Shown: one piece after another, positions 1 through 6,903 of the stretch | Position numbering within the stretch: position 1 is the stretch's first letter | Layout of the letters: every line of letters begins with the position of its first letter | NCBI GenBank assembly: GCA_050288085.1 | Contig: JBNKDD010000193.1 | Location: 1-10,786 of the forward strand | Reading direction: 5' to 3' | DNA from: JBNKDD01 sp050288085 | GTDB lineage: Bacteria; Chloroflexota; Anaerolineae; Aggregatilineales; UBA3940 | Length of the DNA: 10,786 nucleotides | The notes under the pieces: generated by a model | Told to the model about the DNA's origin: nothing | Seen by the model: the letters and a program-made list of their open reading frames with translations, nothing else | The model's database searches: none | Translations under genes and position numbers: made by a program

Positions 1-854
1 GGTGGAGCTTTCTCACCAAAAAACGCCTTTCTACTGCGGATGGGTTCTGGCTGTTCAATATAGGCTTCCTTTTTAACAACATCCTCCCAGCACGGCTGGG
101 TGAAATTGTCCGGGCAACCCTGGCAGGCCGCCGTCCGAACATGCATTTTACCAGCGCTTTATCCAGTATTGTGGTTGAGCGGCTGTTCGATATGGTGTCG
201 GTAGCAGTCATGGTCGGAATGGTGCTGCTGTCACTTGATTTGCCAATCGAGATCAAAATAGCCGGAGCTGCGATGGGAGCAGGGGCGCTGGTTGGGATCG
301 GGGTGCTGGCTTATGCGGCACATCGCCCGGAAGGAGCTTTGAAGATCGGTGCACGCTTAATGGCCCTGCTGCCAAAGGTAGATGAAGAAAAAGCTCATTC
401 ATTACTCAAGCCGTTCATCGAGGGCTTAGGCGGAGTCTCTGACTGGAAGACTTTTGCCGGAGGCTTGCTTCTGTCAGTTGCAGCCTGGTTGGGTTCAGGG
501 TTTGTCGGTTTATCGTTGATGTATGCATTTTGGGATAAACCTCCCTTGATGCATGGCATGATGGTTATCGCTGCCGCCGGACTGGGCATCGCCGTACCAG
601 CTGCACCTTCTGGAGTGGGGCCGTACCATGCAGCCGTCATCGGCGCACTGGTAACTGTCGGGTACGATCCGAACGTCAGTCGGAGCTTCGCGTTTTTGCT
701 CCATATCTTGGGGATTACCCAGACTACAATCTTCGGGATTATTGGCCTGATCCGCGAGGGGGTAAGCTTCAAAGAGATGGCACGCGCCGCCCAATCGCTG
801 CAAGGGACAACGGACGATACAGGTAATGAATTAGTCGAGGTTAAAACTCAATGA
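1..854 (+). CDS. Flippase-like / lysylphosphatidylglycerol synthase TM-domain protein, 5'-truncated
   Basis: Polytopic membrane protein of the UPF0104 / LPG_synthase_TM ('flippase-like domain') family, which includes the membrane part of MprF and archaeal AglD. The frame is open from position 3, giving 283 residues before TGA at 852-854. Full-length members usually have about 320-350 residues, so a few dozen N-terminal residues lie outside the window. An ATG at 141 is internal: the codons before it encode the family signature FNNILPARLGEIVRA (about 81-125), followed by an ER..D motif (ERLFD, about 177-191). A later hydrophobic segment contains the Pro/Gly-rich turn VPAAPSGVGPYHAA (about 590-630), also typical of the family. 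The stop overlaps the next start as ATGA, implying translational coupling. Near GT4 and GT39 genes, a role in lipid-linked glycan handling is likelier than lysyl-PG synthesis, because no synthetase domain follows. Family is confident; function is inferred. Confidence 0.88.
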   Translation, partial: WSFLTKKRLSTADGFWLFNIGFLFNNILPARLGEIVRATLAGRRPNMHFTSALSSIVVERLFDMVSVAVMVGMVLLSLDLPIEIKIAGAAMGAGALVGIGVLAYAAHRPEGALKIGARLMALLPKVDEEKAHSLLKPFIEGLGGVSDWKTFAGGLLLSVAAWLGSGFVGLSLMYAFWDKPPLMHGMMVIAAAGLGIAVPAAPSGVGPYHAAVIGALVTVGYDPNVSRSFAFLLHILGITQTTIFGIIGLIREGVSFKEMARAAQSLQGTTDDTGNELVEVKTQ

Positions 855-1348
855 CCATTCAACGGCAGCGCGCCCTGGCATGGTCAGGGGTCGTGATCAG
901 CACCCTGGTCGTATCCTGGATCGCACTCGGACACCCTGGCCCACCCGATTTACCTTACAAATACGCCCTTATGCCCTTTGAATCTTATGCCTGGATGATC
1001 CCCTGTTTGCTCGATCCAGCTTGCGGTGGCACCCGTTGGATACTGAAACAATTTGCAATCAACGGGGTTGGGAATGTGGTGGTCTTTATGCCGATAGGTT
1101 TCGCCCTGTATTTCGCTTTGATGCTAACAAAACCCGATCAAAGGGTGAACCGACGGATTATGGTCATAACATTAATCGGCTTTCTGATCAGCCTGAGCTA
1201 TGAAATCATCCAAATCTGGATACCGGGCCGGGTCGTCGCCACTGACGATCTGATCACAAATACATCAGGGACGGTATTGGGGGCGATCAGTGCATGGCTT
1301 TTGCTTCGATTTCTTCGCAGTTATAGAAAACAACCAGAACAAACCTAA
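851..1348 (+). CDS. VanZ-like family membrane protein
   Basis: A 165-residue membrane protein with the VanZ-like signature. A hydrophobic N-terminal segment (about residues 9-27) is followed by an extracytoplasmic loop. Next comes a helix with N75..F79.P81.G83, then a helix near 101-117, then the conserved block E118, Q121, R127, D132-D133, N137, G140 and G144, which leads into the last helix. This E..Q.....R....DD...N..G..LG pattern is diagnostic of the family. VanZ itself gives low-level teicoplanin resistance, but most VanZ-like proteins have no assigned role, and nothing here (no vanA or vanH) supports glycopeptide resistance. The start overlaps the stop of the flippase-like gene (ATGA), and GAGG at 837-840 can serve as a spaced Shine-Dalgarno. 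Its place in a glycan operon suggests an envelope role (inference). Confidence 0.85.
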   Translation: MTIQRQRALAWSGVVISTLVVSWIALGHPGPPDLPYKYALMPFESYAWMIPCLLDPACGGTRWILKQFAINGVGNVVVFMPIGFALYFALMLTKPDQRVNRRIMVITLIGFLISLSYEIIQIWIPGRVVATDDLITNTSGTVLGAISAWLLLRFLRSYRKQPEQT

Positions 1349-1372
1349 CCCTCCACAAGTAAAGTCTATGTC

Positions 1373-1378
1373 AGGGAG
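1373..1378 (+). promoter_or_regulatory. Shine-Dalgarno for the GT4 gene
   Basis: AGGGAG lies six bases before ATG at 1385. A closer ATG at 1381 is out of frame with the long reading frame and would be only two bases from this site, so the purine run supports 1385 as the start. Confidence 0.6.
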
Positions 1379-1384
1379 ATATGC

Positions 1385-2563
1385 ATGACGGATGATCCGC
1401 TAAAAATTTTGATTCCCTTGCAATACTACGTTCCGCATCGCACAGGATTGACACTCCATGTGCAGCGTGTCGCAGAGGGATTAGCAGAACGTGGGCATGA
1501 GGTAACGGTACTGACAGCACGGTATGAGCAGGGGCTACCACGAGACGAATCGGTGATTAACAAGGTGCGCGTCATCCGGCTGTGGGCCCCAATCCGGATC
1601 AGCCGGGGAATGGTGATGCCCGCCTACCCCGAAGCGGCCTACAAGCTGGTCAAGATGCACGACGTGGTCAGCCTGAATGTCCCGATATTGGAAACTCAGA
1701 TATTTGCGCTGTACACCAGGCTGCTAAAAAAGGGATTGGTGATTGTCCATCACGGTGATCTGATTCTCCCCAAAGGGTTGACGAATCGCTTCATCCAGTG
1801 GTTCACCTTCCAGAATTACCTATTGGCCGGACGAGCCGCGCACCGGCTGATCGCTTACAGCCATGACTATGCCGATCATTCCTACTATATCAAACCCTTC
1901 AGGGATAAGACCTCGGTGATTTATCCGCCGGTCGTTGTCCCTACCCCTGATCCCCAGCAGGCCAAAGAACGACGGGCAGAGTGGTTAAAAGGGGCTGGCG
2001 ATAAAGCCCGGTTGATCGGATATGGTGGGCGGTTTGTCGAAGAAAAACGGCCCGATGTGCTGATCCGTGCCCTACCTACCATCCACGAAAAATATCCCGG
2101 CACGCGGATCGTGTTTGCCGGACAGTACGATATCAAATACGAAGACTTCTTCGAGCGCAACCAATCGCTGATCGAGCAATACCGCGAGCACCTGATTTTC
2201 CTCGGCTTGCTGACCGACGATCAGGAAGTGTCCAATTTCTACGCGGCTTGCGACGTGCTATCGCTGCCCAGCGATACGGAATGCTTTGCGCTGGTTCAAG
2301 TAGAAGCGATGCGCTGTGGCACGCCGGTTATATCAACCGACATCACTGGAGCGCGTGAAGTGGTCAAGGTGACCGATATGGGCGAGATCGTCCCGCCACG
2401 CGATCCGGAAGCGATGGGCCAGGCGATTGTCCGAGTATTCGATAATCCTGACCACTACATAAAACCCCTGTCCGAAATTGATAAAGCCTTCAACTTTGAG
2501 GAGACAGTAGATCGCTACGAACGCCATCTCCGCAACGCAGCACAAGCAGCCAAGCGCCGATGA
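1385..2563 (+). CDS. Glycosyltransferase family 4 (GT-B fold), probable cytoplasmic glycan assembly enzyme
   Basis: A 392-residue soluble glycosyltransferase of the size usual for GT4. The N-terminal Rossmann half opens with the acceptor-side loop TGLTLHVQRVAEGLAERGHEV (start about residue 20), matching the G..HV..LA..L..RGH.V pattern. The C-terminal nucleotide-sugar half begins near residue 210 with GGRFVEEKR, where R216 and K221 correspond to the basic pair that contacts the donor diphosphate. It then shows the EX7E motif E299-E307 inside ECFALVQVEAMRCGTPVI, followed by the GAREVV..TDMGEIV segment. No signal peptide or TM helix is visible. It should move a sugar from a nucleotide donor to a lipid-linked or saccharide acceptor at the inner membrane face; sugar and acceptor cannot be read from the sequence. 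It begins 36 bp after the VanZ gene, and its TGA overlaps the methyltransferase ATG (2560-2563). Confidence 0.93.
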   Translation: MTDDPLKILIPLQYYVPHRTGLTLHVQRVAEGLAERGHEVTVLTARYEQGLPRDESVINKVRVIRLWAPIRISRGMVMPAYPEAAYKLVKMHDVVSLNVPILETQIFALYTRLLKKGLVIVHHGDLILPKGLTNRFIQWFTFQNYLLAGRAAHRLIAYSHDYADHSYYIKPFRDKTSVIYPPVVVPTPDPQQAKERRAEWLKGAGDKARLIGYGGRFVEEKRPDVLIRALPTIHEKYPGTRIVFAGQYDIKYEDFFERNQSLIEQYREHLIFLGLLTDDQEVSNFYAACDVLSLPSDTECFALVQVEAMRCGTPVISTDITGAREVVKVTDMGEIVPPRDPEAMGQAIVRVFDNPDHYIKPLSEIDKAFNFEETVDRYERHLRNAAQAAKRR

Positions 2564-3423
2564 TGATGAATACAGAACAACAAGCAGCTATCGACCGGAT
2601 GGTGATCAATGAGGCTGATATGGCCTATCGCCGCCGAATACAAACCATTTTTGAGTGGCTGCAACCGCAGGACAACGACCGTATTCTGGACGGCGGAACC
2701 GGGCGCGGCTTCTATCCGAAGTTCATCCGGCAGGTATGTAAGGCTCAATTAACCGGGCTGGAATTGGAACGCCCCTACTTAGGAATCGCAAAAGAAGCGC
2801 TGTCTGCCGAATCACACATCAACCTGATCAACGGCAATTTGTATCATCTACCCTTCCCCCATGGGTACTTCGACAAGGCGATCCTATCCGAGGTGCTGGA
2901 GCACGTAGACGACGACGTGGCAGCGCTCCGGTCTATCAAGCGGGTGCTGAAGCCGGGCGGCCTGATCGCGATCACTGTACCAAATGCCAATTATCCATTC
3001 TGGTGGGACCCGATCAATAAGACACTCGAAACGCTGTTCGATACACATATCCAACACGGTTTGCTGGCGGGTATCTGGGCCAACCATGTCCGGCTGTATA
3101 CTTATGAGCAGTTACGAGAAGCCGTGTTCGAGGCCGGATTAAAGGTCGCTTCCGAGCGAAGTTTTACTCATCATTCCTTCCCCTTTATTCACAATATCGT
3201 CTACGGGTTCGGTAAAACCGTGCTTGAAGCCGGAATGCTGCCCAAAGGGATGGCATCAGCGGCAGATCGACATAACGTGAGCGGCGACCGGGGAAGCGCA
3301 TTCAACCCGGTAAATATTGGCCTGCGCGTGTTCGAGTGGTTTGATCGCCGCAACGTGATGGAAGAACCTGCTGGACGATCCACCGTTAACCTGTGTATAC
3401 TTGCCCAGAAGCCAATCGAATAA
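2560..3423 (+). CDS. Class I SAM-dependent methyltransferase
   Basis: A 287-residue protein with a Rossmann methyltransferase core (Methyltransf_11 type). Motif I is ILDGGTGRG (D44 to G50), the acidic end of strand 2 is E68 in LTGLELE, and the motif II/post-I region is NLYHLPFPHGYFD with D105. Next come SEVLEHV (E111, H115) and the post-II motif LKPGGLIAITVPN. The region after about residue 150 (HIQHGLL, HVRLYTYEQL, EAGLKV) is typical of methyltransferases in polysaccharide and lipid-sugar clusters, where they O-methylate or cap a glycan. The start is one of three consecutive in-frame ATGs (2560, 2563, 2566); the first overlaps the GT4 stop as ATGA and is preferred for coupling, since no strong Shine-Dalgarno precedes it. 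The enzyme class is certain. The substrate is not, and a lipid or quinone substrate is a less likely alternative given the neighbours. Confidence 0.92.
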   Translation: MMMNTEQQAAIDRMVINEADMAYRRRIQTIFEWLQPQDNDRILDGGTGRGFYPKFIRQVCKAQLTGLELERPYLGIAKEALSAESHINLINGNLYHLPFPHGYFDKAILSEVLEHVDDDVAALRSIKRVLKPGGLIAITVPNANYPFWWDPINKTLETLFDTHIQHGLLAGIWANHVRLYTYEQLREAVFEAGLKVASERSFTHHSFPFIHNIVYGFGKTVLEAGMLPKGMASAADRHNVSGDRGSAFNPVNIGLRVFEWFDRRNVMEEPAGRSTVNLCILAQKPIE

Positions 3424-3435
3424 TACCAGTCTACC

Positions 3436-3443
3436 GGGGAGGG
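3436..3443 (+). promoter_or_regulatory. Strong Shine-Dalgarno deciding a GTG start
   Basis: GGGGAGGG ends four bases before GTG at 3448 and is the strongest ribosome-binding site in the window. The reading frame has no ATG nearby that would keep the N-terminal domain intact, so GTG is taken as the start of the TIR gene. The site lies in the 24-bp gap after the methyltransferase stop. Confidence 0.7.
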
Positions 3444-3447
3444 AAAA

Positions 3448-4434
3448 GTGGTCGGCCTGACCATTGAGGTTCAACAAGGTGATGCCACCGGGTTTGATGC
3501 GGATGTGTTAGCCTTAAAATATGCCCAGGAATTCATGGGGCTAGACAGGCAAGTTGCTAATTCGCTGGGCAAAGCAGGTTATCAAGAACTCCGCCAATCC
3601 CCACCTGCCAGTGGACAATATCGAATCTTACCATCACATGGCGTTATTCAAGCGGCAAATATTCTGGTCGTAGGGACCGACAACGCTATGAGGTTTGACT
3701 ACGCCAGCGTCAGAGAATTGGGGTATCGATTTTTAGCATCACTTATTGAAACAACTTTCCCGGTCAAACACCTGGCTGTCACCATTCATGGGATAGGTCT
3801 CGGTTTAAAGCCAACAGAGGCTTTTCGTGCCCAGCTTCTTGGAATGGCCAATGCCATTGCAAAAGATGAGTATCCGCCCGATCTTGAGAAGATTACTTTT
3901 ATCGAACGAAATCCTGCTTCGGCTGCTATTCTCAAGGCTGAGTTGGATGAGATGACAACAGCTCACCCAGCCATCCAAACGGTTCTAGAGGGCGAGCGGC
4001 AAGAAGAGAAAGAGTCCACAGCAGGCTCAACCGGGTTGATATTCATTAGCTATGCGCGGGCTGACGAGTCAATTGCGCTGCAAATCGCAGATGACCTGAT
4101 CGGCAAGCGATTCGATATCTGGCTGGATCAAATCCGTATTAAGCCAGGACAACGCTGGGATAGAACCATACAAAATGCGCTGATGAGTTCTGAGATTATG
4201 CTCCTTATCTTGACAATGGGATCGAGCAACTCGGATAATGTTGCAGATGAGTACCACTACTTTTTGCAAAACCAGAAACCCATTATTCCGATCCTCGCAG
4301 GCGATTTTGAAATGGAGAATATGCCCTATCGATTGAGCCGGTTTCAATACATCGATTTTCGTGAGGGTTACAAAGTTGCTCTAAAAAACCTTATGGAGAC
4401 CCTGCACTATAATCTTTCGAGCGGATCAAAATGA
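3448..4434 (+). CDS. Two-domain TIR protein: probable M17-N/macro-like sensor domain plus C-terminal TIR effector
   Basis: A 328-residue, apparently cytoplasmic protein without signal peptide or TM helix. Residues 1-145 resemble the N-terminal (macro-fold-like) domain of M17 leucine aminopeptidases: an opening strand LTIEVQQGDATGFDAD, LDRQVANSLG, ANILVVGTDNAMRFDYASVRELG, and VTIHGIGLGLKPTEAF. The M17 catalytic domain is absent. Residues 146-195 form a Glu-rich linker. Residues 196-320 are a TIR domain: strand A IFISYARADES (S201, Y202, D206), VWLD-like IWLDQIRIKPGQRWD (BB-loop, D227 to W237), an ALMSSEIMLLIL strand, and S262.....E268, where E268 matches the NADase catalytic glutamate of bacterial TIRs. 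TIR proteins of this kind cleave NAD+ or make ADP-ribose signals in phage defence. The TIR call is firm, the M17-N call is moderate, and defence is inferred. GC is lower than in the neighbouring genes. The TGA overlaps the next ATG. Confidence 0.88.
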   Translation: MVGLTIEVQQGDATGFDADVLALKYAQEFMGLDRQVANSLGKAGYQELRQSPPASGQYRILPSHGVIQAANILVVGTDNAMRFDYASVRELGYRFLASLIETTFPVKHLAVTIHGIGLGLKPTEAFRAQLLGMANAIAKDEYPPDLEKITFIERNPASAAILKAELDEMTTAHPAIQTVLEGERQEEKESTAGSTGLIFISYARADESIALQIADDLIGKRFDIWLDQIRIKPGQRWDRTIQNALMSSEIMLLILTMGSSNSDNVADEYHYFLQNQKPIIPILAGDFEMENMPYRLSRFQYIDFREGYKVALKNLMETLHYNLSSGSK

Positions 4435-6770
4435 CAAATCTCGAACCTGCCGAAGACTTACAGCCGGACATTACTATCAAGGATGTGCTCCGGGCGGTAT
4501 TCGTACCGCCGCGCGATGCCGAACCGTTGGCGCTGCCCAATGTCCCACGACCGCGTATTCAGATCAGCGGCTATGCTAAAAAAGATGAAGATCCCCAACC
4601 CGACCTAGAGGGACCGACGGCTATTGCCTATGAAGAATCACCTATCGAGCCGATAGACAGCCCATCACCGGGGCGGATCATCACGTTGGGGATGGGTTCG
4701 GTTGTTACCATCCTGATTGCCTACCTGGCCCAATCAAGCCTGACTAATTCAGGTAATCGTTTTGCGGGCAGCCTGCTGTTTACGCTGGCCGGGTTAGCAT
4801 GGTTGGGGCTGTTGATGTTCGAGTTTGCCCCGCCGGATGGGGGTTTACTGCGACGCGGCCCTCGTATCACCGGGAGCGGGGCAGCCCGCCCATTGGATCA
4901 AGCGCCTGACCGGATCGATGTGAATACCCGAATCCTGCTAGGGGCAGTGGCGATCACCCTGTCGGTGATGACTTACTTCCTGACTACTGGAAACATATTT
5001 AGTCCCGCGTCGGTTATCACCTGGATATTAAGCGTCATTGCCTGGATGCTGGTCACTGCCGAGCGCGACCTGCTGGTGCTGTTCGAAGATGCACGTGATT
5101 CATTGAGCGAGCGCTTCAAATCGCTGTGGCCTCCGAAAGTGCATGTACTCCCGTTGGTGGCATTTATCCTGATCATGGCGGCGGCGGTGTTCTTCCTGTT
5201 TTACCGGTTGGATGCCATTCCGAACGAAATGACGAGCGATCACGTTGAGAAGCTGCTGGATTCCTATGACGTATCACAGGGGATTCATCACGTCTTCTTT
5301 ACCCGGAACGGGGGACGGGAAGCGATCCAATTCTACCTGGTGGCGCTGGTAAGTAAGCTGTTTGGCACGGGAATGTCGTTCCTGACGCTGAAGATCGTCT
5401 CGGCGCTGGAAGCGCTGGCGCTGATCCCATTGATGATTGTGTTAGGCCGTGAATTGGTGGATCGGGAAACCGGTTATTATGCGGCGGCGCTGGTCGCGAT
5501 CAGCTGGTGGCATGCTTCATTGGGACGGCTGGCGCTACGGATCGTGCTGACGCCGTTGGTATTCACGCTGGTGTTCATTATGCTGATCCGGGGGATGCGG
5601 ACCGGGTCGCGGAAAGCCTGGATATGGGCCGGATTCTGGATGGGGATTGGTGTCTACTCGTACCAATCGATGCGGATCGTGCCCCTGGTAGCGATTACGG
5701 CAGCGCTGGTCGCGGTGGTCGGCCCGATCGTCAAAGCGGTGATCGCGCACCTTCGGCGCAGCGACGAGGTTTCAAAACAACGAAAAATTGCCGGGAATGT
5801 GCTGGGACGACAATCGCTTAACCTGATGCTGGCGGGCGTGATTGCGCTGGCGATGTTTGTCCCCATGCTGCGGGTGTGGCATGACTTCCCCGCCGAACTG
5901 TGGAACCGGGTCATTAATCGTACGACAGCCAACGAGGTCGAAATTCAGGGCGAGCCCGGACAGGTCTTCGTCCAGAATTACTTTGATGCCGTGCGGATGT
6001 ACAATGTTGAGGGGGATCACGCCTGGATCAGTGCGCTGCCCGGTGCGCCAATGCTCGACCTGATTACCGGCGGCCTGTTTATTATGGGGTTGGTGGCCTG
6101 GGCGGTGCGACTGCTCATCCGGCGCGATCCGGTGGACAGCCTGGTGCCGCTTGCCATCCTGGTGATGCTGCTGCCTTCCGCATTGGCTATCGCATTCCCG
6201 ATCGAGAATCCCAGTGCAACACGGGCGAGTGGTACCCTGCCGTTGGTCTTTGTGCTGGCAGCCTGGCCGTTGGCTCTGATCCGGCAGCGGTGGAGTATGG
6301 TATTTGGACAGCGACCGGGCACCTGGCTCAGTGCGGCTTTGATCCTGGCATTGATCTTTGTTTCTGCCGTGACGAATTACGATACGTACTTCGTCAAATT
6401 CGCCGAGTCCTACCGCGAGTCGGCGCTCAATCCGAGCGAAGTAGCGGCTGCCGTCCGGGAGGAGATCGGAGAGGATGCGCCACTCAATGGGGTGTGGCTG
6501 CAAGGCTGGCCCTTCTGGCACGACTACCGGGCAATTGGGATCGAGATGGGGGATATCACCTTCAACCAGGCGATCATTGATGTACCAACACTTCAAAGCT
6601 ACCTGGAGACATTCCCAACATCCTTTGAAGTACGGCCTCTGGTATTTATTGTGCATCCCAACGACAGCGAGGGCTTGGCCGTGTTAGAAGAAACATTTCC
6701 AACCGGCAAGGCCAAACTGTATCCCAGCGAGATAACCGGGCGCGACTTCATCCTGTTTGTGGTGGAATAA
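4431..6770 (+). CDS. GT39-like (PMT_2/ArnT-type) membrane glycosyltransferase with N-terminal membrane extension
   Basis: A 779-residue polytopic protein. Residues 1-82 are a Pro/Asp/Glu-rich, probably cytoplasmic tail. Two hydrophobic hairpins (about 83-133 and 167-215) precede the glycosyltransferase core, which starts near residue 239 (LPLVAFILIMAAAVFFLFYRLD). Next is the first outer loop, EMTSDHVEKLLD, where D270 sits where GT39/GT83 enzymes carry their catalytic acid. Later core features are GREL.D..TGYYAAALVAISWWHASLGR and a long run of helices to about residue 648. A soluble outer C-terminal domain (about 650-779) ends the protein. Family members transfer sugars from polyprenyl-phosphate donors on the extracytoplasmic face. 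The start overlaps the TIR gene stop (ATGA), with only a weak GAGCGG upstream. The family is confident, the donor and acceptor are unknown, and the N-terminal extension has no assigned role. Confidence 0.87.
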   Translation: MTNLEPAEDLQPDITIKDVLRAVFVPPRDAEPLALPNVPRPRIQISGYAKKDEDPQPDLEGPTAIAYEESPIEPIDSPSPGRIITLGMGSVVTILIAYLAQSSLTNSGNRFAGSLLFTLAGLAWLGLLMFEFAPPDGGLLRRGPRITGSGAARPLDQAPDRIDVNTRILLGAVAITLSVMTYFLTTGNIFSPASVITWILSVIAWMLVTAERDLLVLFEDARDSLSERFKSLWPPKVHVLPLVAFILIMAAAVFFLFYRLDAIPNEMTSDHVEKLLDSYDVSQGIHHVFFTRNGGREAIQFYLVALVSKLFGTGMSFLTLKIVSALEALALIPLMIVLGRELVDRETGYYAAALVAISWWHASLGRLALRIVLTPLVFTLVFIMLIRGMRTGSRKAWIWAGFWMGIGVYSYQSMRIVPLVAITAALVAVVGPIVKAVIAHLRRSDEVSKQRKIAGNVLGRQSLNLMLAGVIALAMFVPMLRVWHDFPAELWNRVINRTTANEVEIQGEPGQVFVQNYFDAVRMYNVEGDHAWISALPGAPMLDLITGGLFIMGLVAWAVRLLIRRDPVDSLVPLAILVMLLPSALAIAFPIENPSATRASGTLPLVFVLAAWPLALIRQRWSMVFGQRPGTWLSAALILALIFVSAVTNYDTYFVKFAESYRESALNPSEVAAAVREEIGEDAPLNGVWLQGWPFWHDYRAIGIEMGDITFNQAIIDVPTLQSYLETFPTSFEVRPLVFIVHPNDSEGLAVLEETFPTGKAKLYPSEITGRDFILFVVE

Positions 6771-6903
6771 GCGACTGACTGATCTACAATCATCGCGTTA
6801 ACCGACCACATCAACGGTCCAAGTTTGAGGAATCAGATACCTTTGGCGTGTATACATTACGGTCAGGGTTTGGCAATTTATGATGGAATGAGCAAGAAAA
6901 GGT
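6771..6903 (+). promoter_or_regulatory. 133-bp intergenic gap, possible internal promoter
   Basis: This is the largest gap in the window and the only plausible site for a new transcript. TATGAT at 6879-6884 matches a -10 box at five of six positions, but no good -35 lies 16-18 bp upstream; the TTGGCA at 6870-6875 is too close. TGTATACA at 6849-6856 is an 8-bp palindrome. No GC-rich hairpin followed by a T-run is visible, so genes 1-6 may read through into gene 7. Two tiny frames (6880-6891 and 6888-6911) precede or overlap the next start and are probably chance. Confidence 0.25.

Noticed and set aside
851..1348. Glycopeptide (teicoplanin) resistance gene vanZ
   Set aside because: Only the family signature is shared. 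No other van genes are present and the context is glycan assembly, so a resistance call is not supported.
3448..3890. Functional leucine aminopeptidase
   Set aside because: Only a region resembling the N-terminal domain of M17 enzymes is seen. The metal-binding catalytic half is absent and is replaced by the linker and TIR domain.
5772..6656. Long minus-strand open frame of 294 codons
   Set aside because: It lies wholly opposite the GT39-like gene. Its product is rich in His, Gln and Arg, as expected from the complement of Leu/Val-rich membrane codons, and shows no domain and no ribosome-binding site.
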